Shown: positions 56,716 through 64,000 of the stretch, in pieces
Layout: each line of letters starts with the position of its first letter
How positions within the stretch are numbered: position 1 is the first letter of the stretch
Assembly (NCBI GenBank): GCA_965226245.1
Contig: CBDDCL010000015.1
Coordinates: 1,674,001 to 1,738,000 of the forward strand
Source: CBDCYS01 sp965226245
GTDB taxonomy: Bacteria > Acidobacteriota > Terriglobia > Bryobacterales > UBA6623
DNA length: 64,000 nt
Direction: 5' to 3'
Program-made: the position numbers and the translations under genes
The notes under the pieces: generated by a model
What the model saw: only the letters and a program-made list of their open reading frames with translations
The model's database searches: none
Told to the model about the DNA's origin: nothing

Positions 56716-57553
56716 CAGGTCGGATGGCAATCTTACTCCGCAACAATTAGTCGATCTCGCCTGCCAGAAGGGTCTGAAAGCCCTCTCCATTACCGACCAC
56801 GACAGCTTGGAGGGTTACGACGTGGCCGCCGAGTACGCCGGCGGCCGTGAGCTGGAGTTGATCTGCGGGGTGGAGTTGAGCACGAAACTCCACGACAGAG
56901 CCATTCACATCCTTGGGTACTTTCTTGAAAGCCTGCCGAATACCACCTTCCGCGGGCACTTGGTAAGTGTTCAGAAGAACCGCCGGGAGCGTAACAATCG
57001 GCTTACCGAGAGGCTTCGTCAGCTTGGGCTGAGCGTGAAACTGGAGGAAGCCGAAGCGCTCGGCCGGGCGCAAACCGGACGGCCTCATTTCGCGCAGGTG
57101 CTGGTCAACAAGGGCTACGTCGCCAGCTACCGCGAGGCGTTTGACCGCTATCTCGACGAAAGCCAGCCCGGATACGTGGAGCGCCGCGACCCATCGGCCG
57201 GCGACGTGCTCGAATGGATTCGAGAAGCGGGAGGCGTTTCTTCGTGGGCGCACCCGGCGCGGTTCGTCAATGAGGATTCCCGATCGGCGGAAGAGTTATT
57301 TCGCGAGCTGAAGGAAAAAGGACTCAACGCCATCGAGGTCTACCACGCGGACCATTCGCCCCAACAGACCGAGGAGCTGCTTTCGGCTGCCCGGAAATTG
57401 GGTCTTGGCGTCACCGGCGGCAGCGATTTCCACGGCGGGGAGAAGTCCAGCGCTCAGCTCGGCTCTTTGAATCTCCCGATGTCGCTGCTCGGCGACCTGC
57501 GGCGCCTCAGTCAAAGGGTTGCCGCGGCTGCCCGAGAGCAGCCCGGAGCTTAA
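56690..57553 (+). CDS. PHP-domain phosphoesterase (TrpH/YciV family), probable 3',5'-nucleoside bisphosphatase
   Basis: 287 residues. PHP metal motifs: DLHSHTDRSDG (3-13), ITDHDSLEGY (about 35-44), GVELST (about 62-67), HILGYF (about 75-80), the ISSWAHPARF-like SSWAHPARF (about 184-192) and GGSDFHG (about 244-250). The family member from Chromobacterium hydrolyses 3'-phosphoadenosine 5'-phosphate (pAp), and E. coli YciV acts on pAp and RNA ends. The start lies 26 bases inside cysC. This placement next to PAPS synthesis supports pAp clearance, which is an inference from context. Confidence 0.88.
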   Translation: MVDLHSHTDRSDGNLTPQQLVDLACQKGLKALSITDHDSLEGYDVAAEYAGGRELELICGVELSTKLHDRAIHILGYFLESLPNTTFRGHLVSVQKNRRERNNRLTERLRQLGLSVKLEEAEALGRAQTGRPHFAQVLVNKGYVASYREAFDRYLDESQPGYVERRDPSAGDVLEWIREAGGVSSWAHPARFVNEDSRSAEELFRELKEKGLNAIEVYHADHSPQQTEELLSAARKLGLGVTGGSDFHGGEKSSAQLGSLNLPMSLLGDLRRLSQRVAAAAREQPGA

Positions 57554-58010
57554 CCCGCATTTCTGACCACCTGACGGTCTGAGCACGCGATAGGCCCGCC
57601 ACTACTTCGTTGCGCTTGCTCGCCGTGCGCGGCGGTTTGCGCCACTCGGTCCCGAATGGCCGGGATGCCGAGCGGACGCTCGCCGCCGCCGGGCTTGGGA
57701 ATCGTCACCTGCCGCACCGGCTGGGGCCGGCAGCTCTTCGAGCGCAAGTCTTCTTACAGGCTTCGCAACCACTCCTCGCGGCCTTGGGATTCGATCTGTT
57801 GAAACGTTACGCCGTCCACTCTAGCCGAGCCGGCGGATCAGCCAGCCACAAGATATGGGGTAGCCGGGAGTGAAGTGCATACCCCAACTGGTTAGATTCT
57901 TTGACAAAAAGAGTCAAGCCCGTTTCAAGGCAGAATGATATTGTTCGTACTTAGATTGAGCACTCGCCCCAATGACTGGTGTTTCTCCGCCTCTGTTGAC
58001 CCCACACGGT
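57554..58010. other. Intergenic with a group II intron remnant
   Basis: 57628-57825 carries the reverse-transcriptase fragment listed separately. The rest, 57826-58010, contains no repeat, RNA or gene that I recognise. Confidence 0.6.
57628..57825 (-). pseudogene. Group II intron reverse transcriptase/maturase fragment
   Basis: Minus-strand translation from about 57819: VDGVTFQQIESQGREEWLRSL, an in-frame stop, then EDLRSKSCRPQPVRQVTIPKP, GGGERPLGIPAIRDRVAQTAA. This matches the N-terminal RT-0 to RT-2 part of bacterial group II intron proteins, whose hallmark is RPLGIPTxRDRVVQ. The catalytic YADD, the maturase domain and the intron RNA domains are missing. It is a short, dead relic. Confidence 0.85.
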
Positions 58011-61000
58011 CTACGCGACGAGCTTCCCTAGCAAACCCCTGGCCGTCGCCAGCCACTTCGGCCCAGGCGGATCGGCCAGCACCCACTCCAACTCGCCGTT
58101 GGGCGAGAACGTCACGCCCGGCGTCGAGGCGACGAACTCCATGAGACGCTCAGGCTCGATCTTGGAGTTCTCGCGGAAACGCATCGAGAGGCGCTGGCCG
58201 CGCCTTTCGATCGACGCGACCCCGATTTCCTCCGCCTCCGTTTTCAGGACCGCGTATCCCATCAAGTTGTGAACCGCCAAGGGAATCGGCCCGTAGCGGT
58301 CCTTGAGTTCCGCCGCGGCTTCGCTCCGCCCTGTCTCATTGCGAATCTCCGCCAGCCGCTTGTAGGCCTGCAAGCGCTGTGTCTCGTCGGCAATGTATCC
58401 GGGAGGAATGTGAATATCGAGCTGCAGCTTCAGCGACGCGCGGGCTGGCGGCTCGACATCTTCCCCTTGCAGCCCGCGCACCGTCTCGTCAAGGAGCCGG
58501 CAATAGGTCTCGAAGCCGACAGCCGCAATCTGGCCGTGCTGTTGCGAACCAAGCAGGTTACCGGCTCCGCGCAATTCCAAATCCAGGGCGGCGATCTTGA
58601 AACCCGACCCCAATTCGCTAAACTCCTTCAGCGCCGCCAAACGTTTTCGGGCGACCGCGGAAAGCTCCTTGTCCTCCGGCACCAGCAGGTAGGCGTAGGC
58701 CCTGCGGTTCGAGCGCCCGACGCGTCCGCGTAATTGGTAAAGCTCCGCCAAGCCGTACTGATCGGCATTGTTCATCAGGATGGTGTTGGCCATGGGTATG
58801 TCGAGCCCATTTTCTACAATAGTAGTAGAAACCAGCACGTCGTACTCGTGCGACATAAACTTCAGCATCACGTCTTCGAGTTGTTTCTCCGGCAATTGAC
58901 CGTGTCCGACCCCGATTCTGGCGCTGGGAACCAGCTCTTGGAGGTGCGACGCAACTTTCCAAATTGATTCGACCCGGTTGTGAATGAAATAGGTTTGCCC
59001 GCTGCGCTCCAGCTCACGACGGATCGCTGTTTTCACGACTTGGTCGGAATAGGGCGCCACGACGGTCTGAATCGAGAGGCGATCTTTGGGTGGAGTTTGG
59101 ATGATCGAGACGTCCCGAAGCCCGACAAACGACATATGCAGTGTTCGCGGGATTGGAGTAGCGGTTAACGTCAGGACATCTACATTTTTCTTGAACTGCT
59201 TGACGCGCTCCTTGTGCCGAACTCCGAACCGTTGTTCTTCGTCCACGATCAGCAAGCCCAAGTCGGCAAACGTGACGTCCTTCGAGAGCAAGCGGTGAGT
59301 TCCGATGACAATGTCGATCTTTGCGGCCGCCAATCTTGCGACGATCTCTTTCTGCTGCCGGGTATTTCGGAAACGCGTCAGCATCTCGATCTCGACCGGA
59401 AAAGCAGCGAAGCGCTGGCGGATCGTTTCGAAGTGCTGAAACGCCAGCACCGTTGTCGGCACCAGCACGGCGACTTGTTTGCCGTCGCCGAGCGCTTTGA
59501 AAGCCGCCCGCATGGCTACCTCGGTCTTGCCGAAACCGACGTCGCCGCAAACCAGGCGGTCCATCGGTTGCGGCGATTCCATGTCGCGCTTGATGTCCTT
59601 GATGGTTTGCAGTTGATCGGGCGTTTCGGCGAACGCGAAAGCGTCTTCGAACTCTTGCTGCCAGTTGCTGTCCGGTGAGTAGACGAAGCCGGTTGCAAGT
59701 TTGCGCGCGGCGTAGAGCTTGAGCAGCTCTTCGGCCATGTCAAGCAAACGGGTTTTCACGCGCGATTTCGTGCGTTGCCAGGTCTGCCCGCCCATACGGT
59801 CAAGCGGCGGCTGCGCGCCCCCGCCGCCGTGGAATTTCTGAACGAGATCCAGGCGCGAAAGAGGAACGTAAAGCCGGGCCCGGTCGGCATATTCGAGCAG
59901 CATGAAGTCTTCCTGGCGGCTGCCGTGCGACATTTCCTTCAAGCCCAAGTAGCGCCCAATGCCGTGCTCGGCGTGAACCACCAGATCTCCTTCCTTGAGG
60001 TCCTCCAAATCAGGAAGAAAGGTCGAAACGGCGGACTTGTGCTTGGCCGGACGCGCCACCAGCTCCGAGGCCCCGAAAAGATCCTCGGTCCCATAAATGG
60101 CGACCCGTGACTGCGGGAAAGCGACGCCTTCGCGCAACGGCGCCTGGACCAGAACCGTACTCGCAACCGGCCCGGCCAAATAGGCTTTCTCCTCCAGGTA
60201 AGGACTCGCCGCCTTGGAAGGATCCTTGAGCCCTAACTGGAAGCTGATCTCGTATTCGTTGAGAACATCAGCCAGCCTCTCGACGTCGCCTAGCGAGCCG
60301 GCCGCGATGAGCGCTCGGGAGCCGTTTTTGACCTGCGCTTGAAGCTCTCGCATGGCCAACGCGATGTTACCGTTGAAGCGAGGAGCCGGCTGCGTGGAGA
60401 TGTGAAGAGGGGTCCCGCCCGCCAGCCCCAACTGATCCAGTTCGATCTGGCAGAACTCTCCAGCCCTGTCCTTCATTTCCTTCAACGAAAAGTAGAACTG
60501 CTCGGGCTTGGGACGACCGTCGCCGCCGCGATTCCAGGCGTCGGCGAGGCGGTCCCACAGCCTTTCAGCCTCTGATTCAAGTGACGCCGCCTCGGCCCAC
60601 ACGGCGATGGGCCGGTCCAAAAGATCCCATAAGCTCTTCGTCCTCCGCACACCAGGGCGGGCTTCAAACTCCCAGCCTGGGGAGAGAAGCTCCGCCTCGG
60701 CGTCATCCGCCGCCGCTGTTTGCGGGGGCATGGGATATTCGGTCAGCGGCAGCAAGACAGCCTGCTCGGCAATCTGAACCGATTTCTGCGTCTCCGGATC
60801 GAACTCGCGGATGGATTCCACCTCATCACCGAGCATCTCGATCCTGACCGGACGCATGGCCTCCGGCGAATACACGTCGATAATCCCGCCGCGGATAGAG
60901 TACTGGCCAGCCATATCCACCGGTTCGTGCCGTGAGTAACCGGCCGAGACAAGGCCGGATTCAAGATCCTCCAAATAAAACTCATCGCCGATCTCGATTT

Positions 61001-61460
61001 TCCAGGTTAGATTGCGGTAGAACTCGACTGGAGCTGTCTTCAAGAGCAGCGACGCCAGGGGCACAACCGCCACGGAAAGCGATCGCTCGGCGGCGCGCCA
61101 CAGGCCGATGCCGCGCCTCTCGGCAACGTCGGCGTGAGGGGAAAGGCCATCGTAGGGCGTGACGTCGAGTTCCGGCAGAACCAACGGCAAACCGCGGTTC
61201 GCCGACAGCCCCAGCAGATCAAAGAACGCCGACGCGCTCTCGCACAACAGATCCGCCTCGGTGGACGAGGAAACTACGATCACGACGGGCCGCTGCGTTC
61301 GGTCGTGAAGTAACACGGCGTAGATTGCCTGAGCTGTCCGATATAATCCCGACAACTGTAGTTTTTCAGCTTTTGGCGATCGTGCGGCGGCAAGTATTTT
61401 TTCGAAGGACGGGTGCCGCGCCAGTCCTTCAATTATTTCCTTTACGGCGGGAAGAATCAA
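58011..61460 (-). CDS. mfd: Transcription-repair coupling factor
   Basis: 1,149 residues, normal size. UvrB-homology modules at the N terminus (SGLYRTAQAIYAVLLHD, LVLPELDVTPYDGLSPH). The RNA polymerase-interacting Tudor-like domain is at about 480-550 (LVVHAEHGIGRYLGLKEM, LLEYADRARLYVPLSRLDLV). Helicase motifs: GDVGFGKTEVAMRAAF (I), DEEQRFGVRHKER (II), TLTATPIPRTLHMS (III), QLRGRVGRSNRRAYAYLL (VI). A TRCF D7 domain ends the chain. It removes stalled RNA polymerase and recruits UvrA. It starts with a TTG that overlaps the rfaE2 stop (TTGA), so it is translationally coupled to it. Confidence 0.97.
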   Translation of the reverse strand: MILPAVKEIIEGLARHPSFEKILAAARSPKAEKLQLSGLYRTAQAIYAVLLHDRTQRPVVIVVSSSTEADLLCESASAFFDLLGLSANRGLPLVLPELDVTPYDGLSPHADVAERRGIGLWRAAERSLSVAVVPLASLLLKTAPVEFYRNLTWKIEIGDEFYLEDLESGLVSAGYSRHEPVDMAGQYSIRGGIIDVYSPEAMRPVRIEMLGDEVESIREFDPETQKSVQIAEQAVLLPLTEYPMPPQTAAADDAEAELLSPGWEFEARPGVRRTKSLWDLLDRPIAVWAEAASLESEAERLWDRLADAWNRGGDGRPKPEQFYFSLKEMKDRAGEFCQIELDQLGLAGGTPLHISTQPAPRFNGNIALAMRELQAQVKNGSRALIAAGSLGDVERLADVLNEYEISFQLGLKDPSKAASPYLEEKAYLAGPVASTVLVQAPLREGVAFPQSRVAIYGTEDLFGASELVARPAKHKSAVSTFLPDLEDLKEGDLVVHAEHGIGRYLGLKEMSHGSRQEDFMLLEYADRARLYVPLSRLDLVQKFHGGGGAQPPLDRMGGQTWQRTKSRVKTRLLDMAEELLKLYAARKLATGFVYSPDSNWQQEFEDAFAFAETPDQLQTIKDIKRDMESPQPMDRLVCGDVGFGKTEVAMRAAFKALGDGKQVAVLVPTTVLAFQHFETIRQRFAAFPVEIEMLTRFRNTRQQKEIVARLAAAKIDIVIGTHRLLSKDVTFADLGLLIVDEEQRFGVRHKERVKQFKKNVDVLTLTATPIPRTLHMSFVGLRDVSIIQTPPKDRLSIQTVVAPYSDQVVKTAIRRELERSGQTYFIHNRVESIWKVASHLQELVPSARIGVGHGQLPEKQLEDVMLKFMSHEYDVLVSTTIVENGLDIPMANTILMNNADQYGLAELYQLRGRVGRSNRRAYAYLLVPEDKELSAVARKRLAALKEFSELGSGFKIAALDLELRGAGNLLGSQQHGQIAAVGFETYCRLLDETVRGLQGEDVEPPARASLKLQLDIHIPPGYIADETQRLQAYKRLAEIRNETGRSEAAAELKDRYGPIPLAVHNLMGYAVLKTEAEEIGVASIERRGQRLSMRFRENSKIEPERLMEFVASTPGVTFSPNGELEWVLADPPGPKWLATARGLLGKLVA

Positions 61461-61951
61461 GTTTCTTGGTCCAGGATCGATGTGACGATGTCTGTGCTCG
61501 AGTAGCCAGGCTCGAAAGGCAGCGCCAACACCTTGCCCCCAGCCTGCTCGACAATCTCACGCCCCACGATCAGATGACTCCAGTCGGCGCCCTTGACAAG
61601 CACATCTGGAAGCAATTGCTCCAGCAGGGCGCAGGGGGTATCTTCCCAAAAAACGGTGACGAAGTCGACGGCCGCGAGAGCGGCCAGGGTCTCGGCTCGC
61701 TCTGTTTCCGGCAAGATCGGCCTCTGGGGACCCTTGATTCGCTTCACGCTGGCGTCGCCGTTGATCGCTACAACGAGAATGTCTCCCAGCTCCCGGGCTC
61801 CCTCCAGCAGCCGAACGTGACCAGGATGCAGCAGGTCAAAACAGCCGTTCGTGAACACAACCGTCTGTCGGCGGGCGCGCCACTTCCCGCGAAGTTCGAT
61901 GAGGCGTGCGTTGGATAAAACGACTCCCATGGCGGATAAAACCGTTCCCAT
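61457..61951 (-). CDS. rfaE2: D-glycero-beta-D-manno-heptose 1-phosphate adenylyltransferase
   Basis: 164 residues. Nucleotidyltransferase motif VVFTNGCFDLLHPGHVRLLEGARELG with HPGH, then VAINGDASVKRIKGPQRPILPETERAETLAALAAVDFV, and the C-terminal GYSSTDIV. It corresponds to the adenylyltransferase half of HldE and makes ADP-heptose for lipopolysaccharide. The N terminus contains a doubled MGxVLS (ATGs at 61951 and 61930) from a 21-bp duplication; either could be used. Its stop overlaps the mfd start. Confidence 0.94.
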   Translation of the reverse strand: MGTVLSAMGVVLSNARLIELRGKWRARRQTVVFTNGCFDLLHPGHVRLLEGARELGDILVVAINGDASVKRIKGPQRPILPETERAETLAALAAVDFVTVFWEDTPCALLEQLLPDVLVKGADWSHLIVGREIVEQAGGKVLALPFEPGYSSTDIVTSILDQET

Positions 61952-62115
61952 GGCCCGAAAGTCTTCATTCTAGCGTGCGGTGAGCCGATAAGCAGGCTGC
62001 GAGGAATCCTCACCAGTAGGAAAGGCTCTTGGTACTCTTATCGGTATTCTTAGCAAACAAAATCAGCCGGAAACCCTGCTAGAGAAATTGCTCTCAACTG
62101 TTAAAATTACTCAGG

Positions 62116-63393
62116 ATGAGTACTCTTGCTTTCACATCCCCAACCACTCAGGAAACAGGTGACCGGCCGTTTCGCCCTCCCCAACCAAAGTCCATCGAAG
62201 AACTGGGCATCAATCAAAACATCCTGGTCGACTTGATGCTCAAGATGACCTTGCTCGAGGGGCAGACCAACCTGAATCGGCTGTCCTTCAGCATGAAGAT
62301 CGGCATTGAATTATGCACTGCGATCTTCACCCACCTGCGCAAGGAAAAATATCTCGAAGTGAAGGGGATGATCGCGAATGACTACGAGTTTGCGCTCTCC
62401 CAGGCGGGACGAAAGCTGGCTCAGGACCGCTACCAGATCAGCAACTACATTGGACCGGCCCCGGTTTCGCTCACCGCCTACACCCAAGCCGTGCGCCGGC
62501 AAGCCAAGCGGCAGGACGTGAGCCGAGAAAAACTGCGCGCTGTATTCAAGGATCTGGTGCTCGAGGACTCGCTGCTCGACCAACTGGGCCCGGCGATCGT
62601 TTCAAACTCCCAGATCTTTTTGTACGGTTCAACAGGGAACGGCAAGACCAGCATCGCGGAACGGCTCGTGCGAGTCTTCGAAGACACGGTGTATGTTCCT
62701 TACGCCATTGAAATCCAGGGACAAATCGTCAATATTTTCGACACGGTCGTTCACAATCCGCTCGATCCGGAAGAGGGAGTCGACGGCCGCTGGATCCGCT
62801 GTACTCGCCCCTGCATCGCGGTCGGCGGCGAGATGGTCAAGGAGATGCTGGAGCTTCGTTATGAGGAGACGCTCGGCTACTACACCGCGCCGTTGCAGAT
62901 GAAAGCGAACAACGGCATGTTCATCATCGACGATTTTGGCCGCCAGATGATGAACCCGCGCGACCTGCTCAACCGCTGGGTGGTTCCCCTCGATCGGCGC
63001 ATCGATTTCTTATCTCTTCGCACCGGCGTGACGTTCCCGGTGCCCTTCGAGACCATGGTCGTCTTCTCCACCAACCTCGATCCGCGGCAGTTGGCTGACG
63101 AAGCCTTTCTGCGGCGTATTCAGAACAAGATCAAGATCGACGTCGTCACCCCTGAGATATTTGACGGCATCTTGCGAATGGTTTGCAAGAACGAAGGCGT
63201 CGAATACACTGTCGAGGCCTCGCGCTACGCCCAAGAGCGTTGCAAGGTCAGCAGCCGGACCGCTGTCCTCCGTGCTTGCTATCCGCGCGATCTGGTGGCC
63301 ATCAGCAAAAACATCGCCGACTACGAAGGCAAGCCGCCGGTACTCGACAAAGAACACATCGACCGCGCGGTCGAGCTCTACTTCGCCCGCTAG
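62116..63393 (+). CDS. AAA-family ATPase with N-terminal winged-helix region
   Basis: 425 residues. A predicted winged-helix segment (about 28-120: INQNILVDLMLKMTLLEGQTNLNRLSFSMKIGIELCTAIFTHLRKEKYLEVKG) precedes an AAA core with Walker A GSTGNGKTS (171-179), Walker B GMFIIDDFGRQ, sensor-1-like VVFSTNLDPRQL and an arginine-rich EAFLRRIQNKI. This architecture occurs in uncharacterised bacterial ATPases of the COG0714/MoxR-related group; the substrate is unknown. The start has a short CAGGATG context. The neighbouring TPR gene is convergent, 22 bp away. Confidence 0.82.
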   Translation: MSTLAFTSPTTQETGDRPFRPPQPKSIEELGINQNILVDLMLKMTLLEGQTNLNRLSFSMKIGIELCTAIFTHLRKEKYLEVKGMIANDYEFALSQAGRKLAQDRYQISNYIGPAPVSLTAYTQAVRRQAKRQDVSREKLRAVFKDLVLEDSLLDQLGPAIVSNSQIFLYGSTGNGKTSIAERLVRVFEDTVYVPYAIEIQGQIVNIFDTVVHNPLDPEEGVDGRWIRCTRPCIAVGGEMVKEMLELRYEETLGYYTAPLQMKANNGMFIIDDFGRQMMNPRDLLNRWVVPLDRRIDFLSLRTGVTFPVPFETMVVFSTNLDPRQLADEAFLRRIQNKIKIDVVTPEIFDGILRMVCKNEGVEYTVEASRYAQERCKVSSRTAVLRACYPRDLVAISKNIADYEGKPPVLDKEHIDRAVELYFAR

Positions 63394-63415
63394 CTTGGCT
63401 TAGGCCCGCCCCGGG

Positions 63416-64000
63416 CTATTTCGACTTGTCTCCGCGTGCCTGCTTTCTGTTCGCTCGCTCGATTTGCTTGGTGATTCTCTGGAACATCTTTTCGTGCTGG
63501 GACGCCTCTTTCTTTTTCCCCTGCACTCTGTAGACCCCGGCCAGCCGGTGGTGTGCCAGCAGATTCGTTTGAATCGGCGTCTCAGGCCCGGTAAGCTGGC
63601 TGAAAGTCTTCTCCGCGAGGTCGAACTTTCCTTCTGCCGAGAGCATCTGGCCTAATTGAAAATAGGAATCGATCAAGGCCGGATCGAGTTCCAATCCCCG
63701 ATTCAAGAAAGTGAAAGCCTCTTCCGGCCGGCCCTGCTTGAGAATGACTTCACCGCATCGGAAGTTAACTCTTGCATGGTCAGAGCGCTTTTCAAGCTCC
63801 GAGCGGTAGGCCTTTTCCGCGGCCCCGTACCGCGCGGCAGCGGCGTGGAGGTCCCCGAGCCCAGCCTGGAGCCCCGGGAGACCGGGCCCAAGTTCGGCTG
63901 TCTTCCGGTATTCCTCGAGGGCTTGGTCTTTCCAACCGGAGGCAGCGGCGCGCTCGGCCAGCGCTTGGCGGGCGCGGGCCGATTCCGGCGCGATTTCCAA
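63416..64000 (-). CDS. Tetratricopeptide-repeat protein, C-terminal part (cut by window end)
   Basis: 194 codons are visible and the frame stays open at the right edge; the apparent TTG start at the border is not trusted. At least four TPR units can be aligned (DQALEEYRKTAELGPGLPGLQAGLGDLHAAAARYGAAEKAYRSELEK, EVILKQGRPEEAFTFLNRGLELDPALIDSYFQLGQMLSAEGKFDLAEKTF). The end is basic (IERANRKQARGDKSK). Probably a scaffold. No signal for function. Confidence 0.8.
   Translation of the reverse strand: MEIAPESARARQALAERAAASGWKDQALEEYRKTAELGPGLPGLQAGLGDLHAAAARYGAAEKAYRSELEKRSDHARVNFRCGEVILKQGRPEEAFTFLNRGLELDPALIDSYFQLGQMLSAEGKFDLAEKTFSQLTGPETPIQTNLLAHHRLAGVYRVQGKKKEASQHEKMFQRITKQIERANRKQARGDKSK

Overview
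The window reads as a chromosome segment of a GC-rich Acidobacteriota, most likely of the Bryobacterales/Solibacteraceae type. This is an inference from gene content: a small microcompartment locus with a class II aldolase, a two-subunit GcvP, a DUF58/BatA/VWA cluster, a beta-propeller-DUF3604 secreted protein, and intergenic DNA crowded with short palindromes. No 16S rRNA or other decisive marker is present.

Layout. 1-0.8 kb: 5' end of a DEAD-box helicase gene (minus strand) and tRNA-Pro(GGG). 0.96-3.1 kb: compact bacterial microcompartment (BMC) operon of aldolase, one hexameric BMC-H and three pentameric BMC-P proteins. 3.1-5.6 kb: palindrome field, a small gene split by an IS1595-family element, and a TMEM205-like membrane protein. 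6.3-14.2 kb: TonB-like protein, DUF58, BatA-like and VWA/amidotransferase-like proteins. 14.2-15.2 kb: second identical IS1595 copy. 15.2-19.6 kb: hypothetical gene with a probable operator, a gene fragment, then a secreted DUF3604 protein whose leader region is tandemly duplicated (140 bp). 19.8-26.9 kb: haloacid dehalogenase, VapBC pair, hydantoinase B, membrane protein, rhamnulokinase, degenerate Wzt-like ABC protein. 27.5-32.0 kb: gcvT-gcvH-gcvPA-gcvPB. 32.4-40.9 kb: SMP-30 lipoprotein, gltB and gltD, with a dead REP-associated transposase between the last two. 41-43.7 kb: toxin-antitoxin pair, threonine synthase, lytic transglycosylase. 43.7-51.1 kb: repeat-rich island holding a Roco (LRR-ROC-COR) GTPase and a frameshifted ligD. 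51.3-57.6 kb: racemase-like protein, modABC, and a sat-cysC-PHP phosphatase sulfate-activation set. 57.6-64 kb: group II intron remnant, mfd, rfaE2, an AAA ATPase and a TPR protein cut by the window end.

How genes work together. The BMC operon plus the rhamnulokinase 21 kb away suggest compartmentalised cleavage of a deoxysugar phosphate. gcvTHP makes the glycine cleavage system. gltBD makes glutamate. sat and cysC activate sulfate, and the overlapping PHP gene may remove the pAp by-product.

The most unusual signal is intergenic: several families of exact-length hairpins with constant loops and flanks but compensatory changes in the stems. The best is a 27-nt element with a GNRA loop (seven copies). 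Next is an 18-nt hairpin with a TGAA loop (ten copies at five loci, usually as a triple-hairpin unit). There are also a ~130-bp MITE-like palindrome (three copies), a ~130-bp element with four 10-bp iterons (two copies), and a 60-bp inverted repeat bracketing the dead transposase. Starts, domains and repeats were read by eye; no database search was run.
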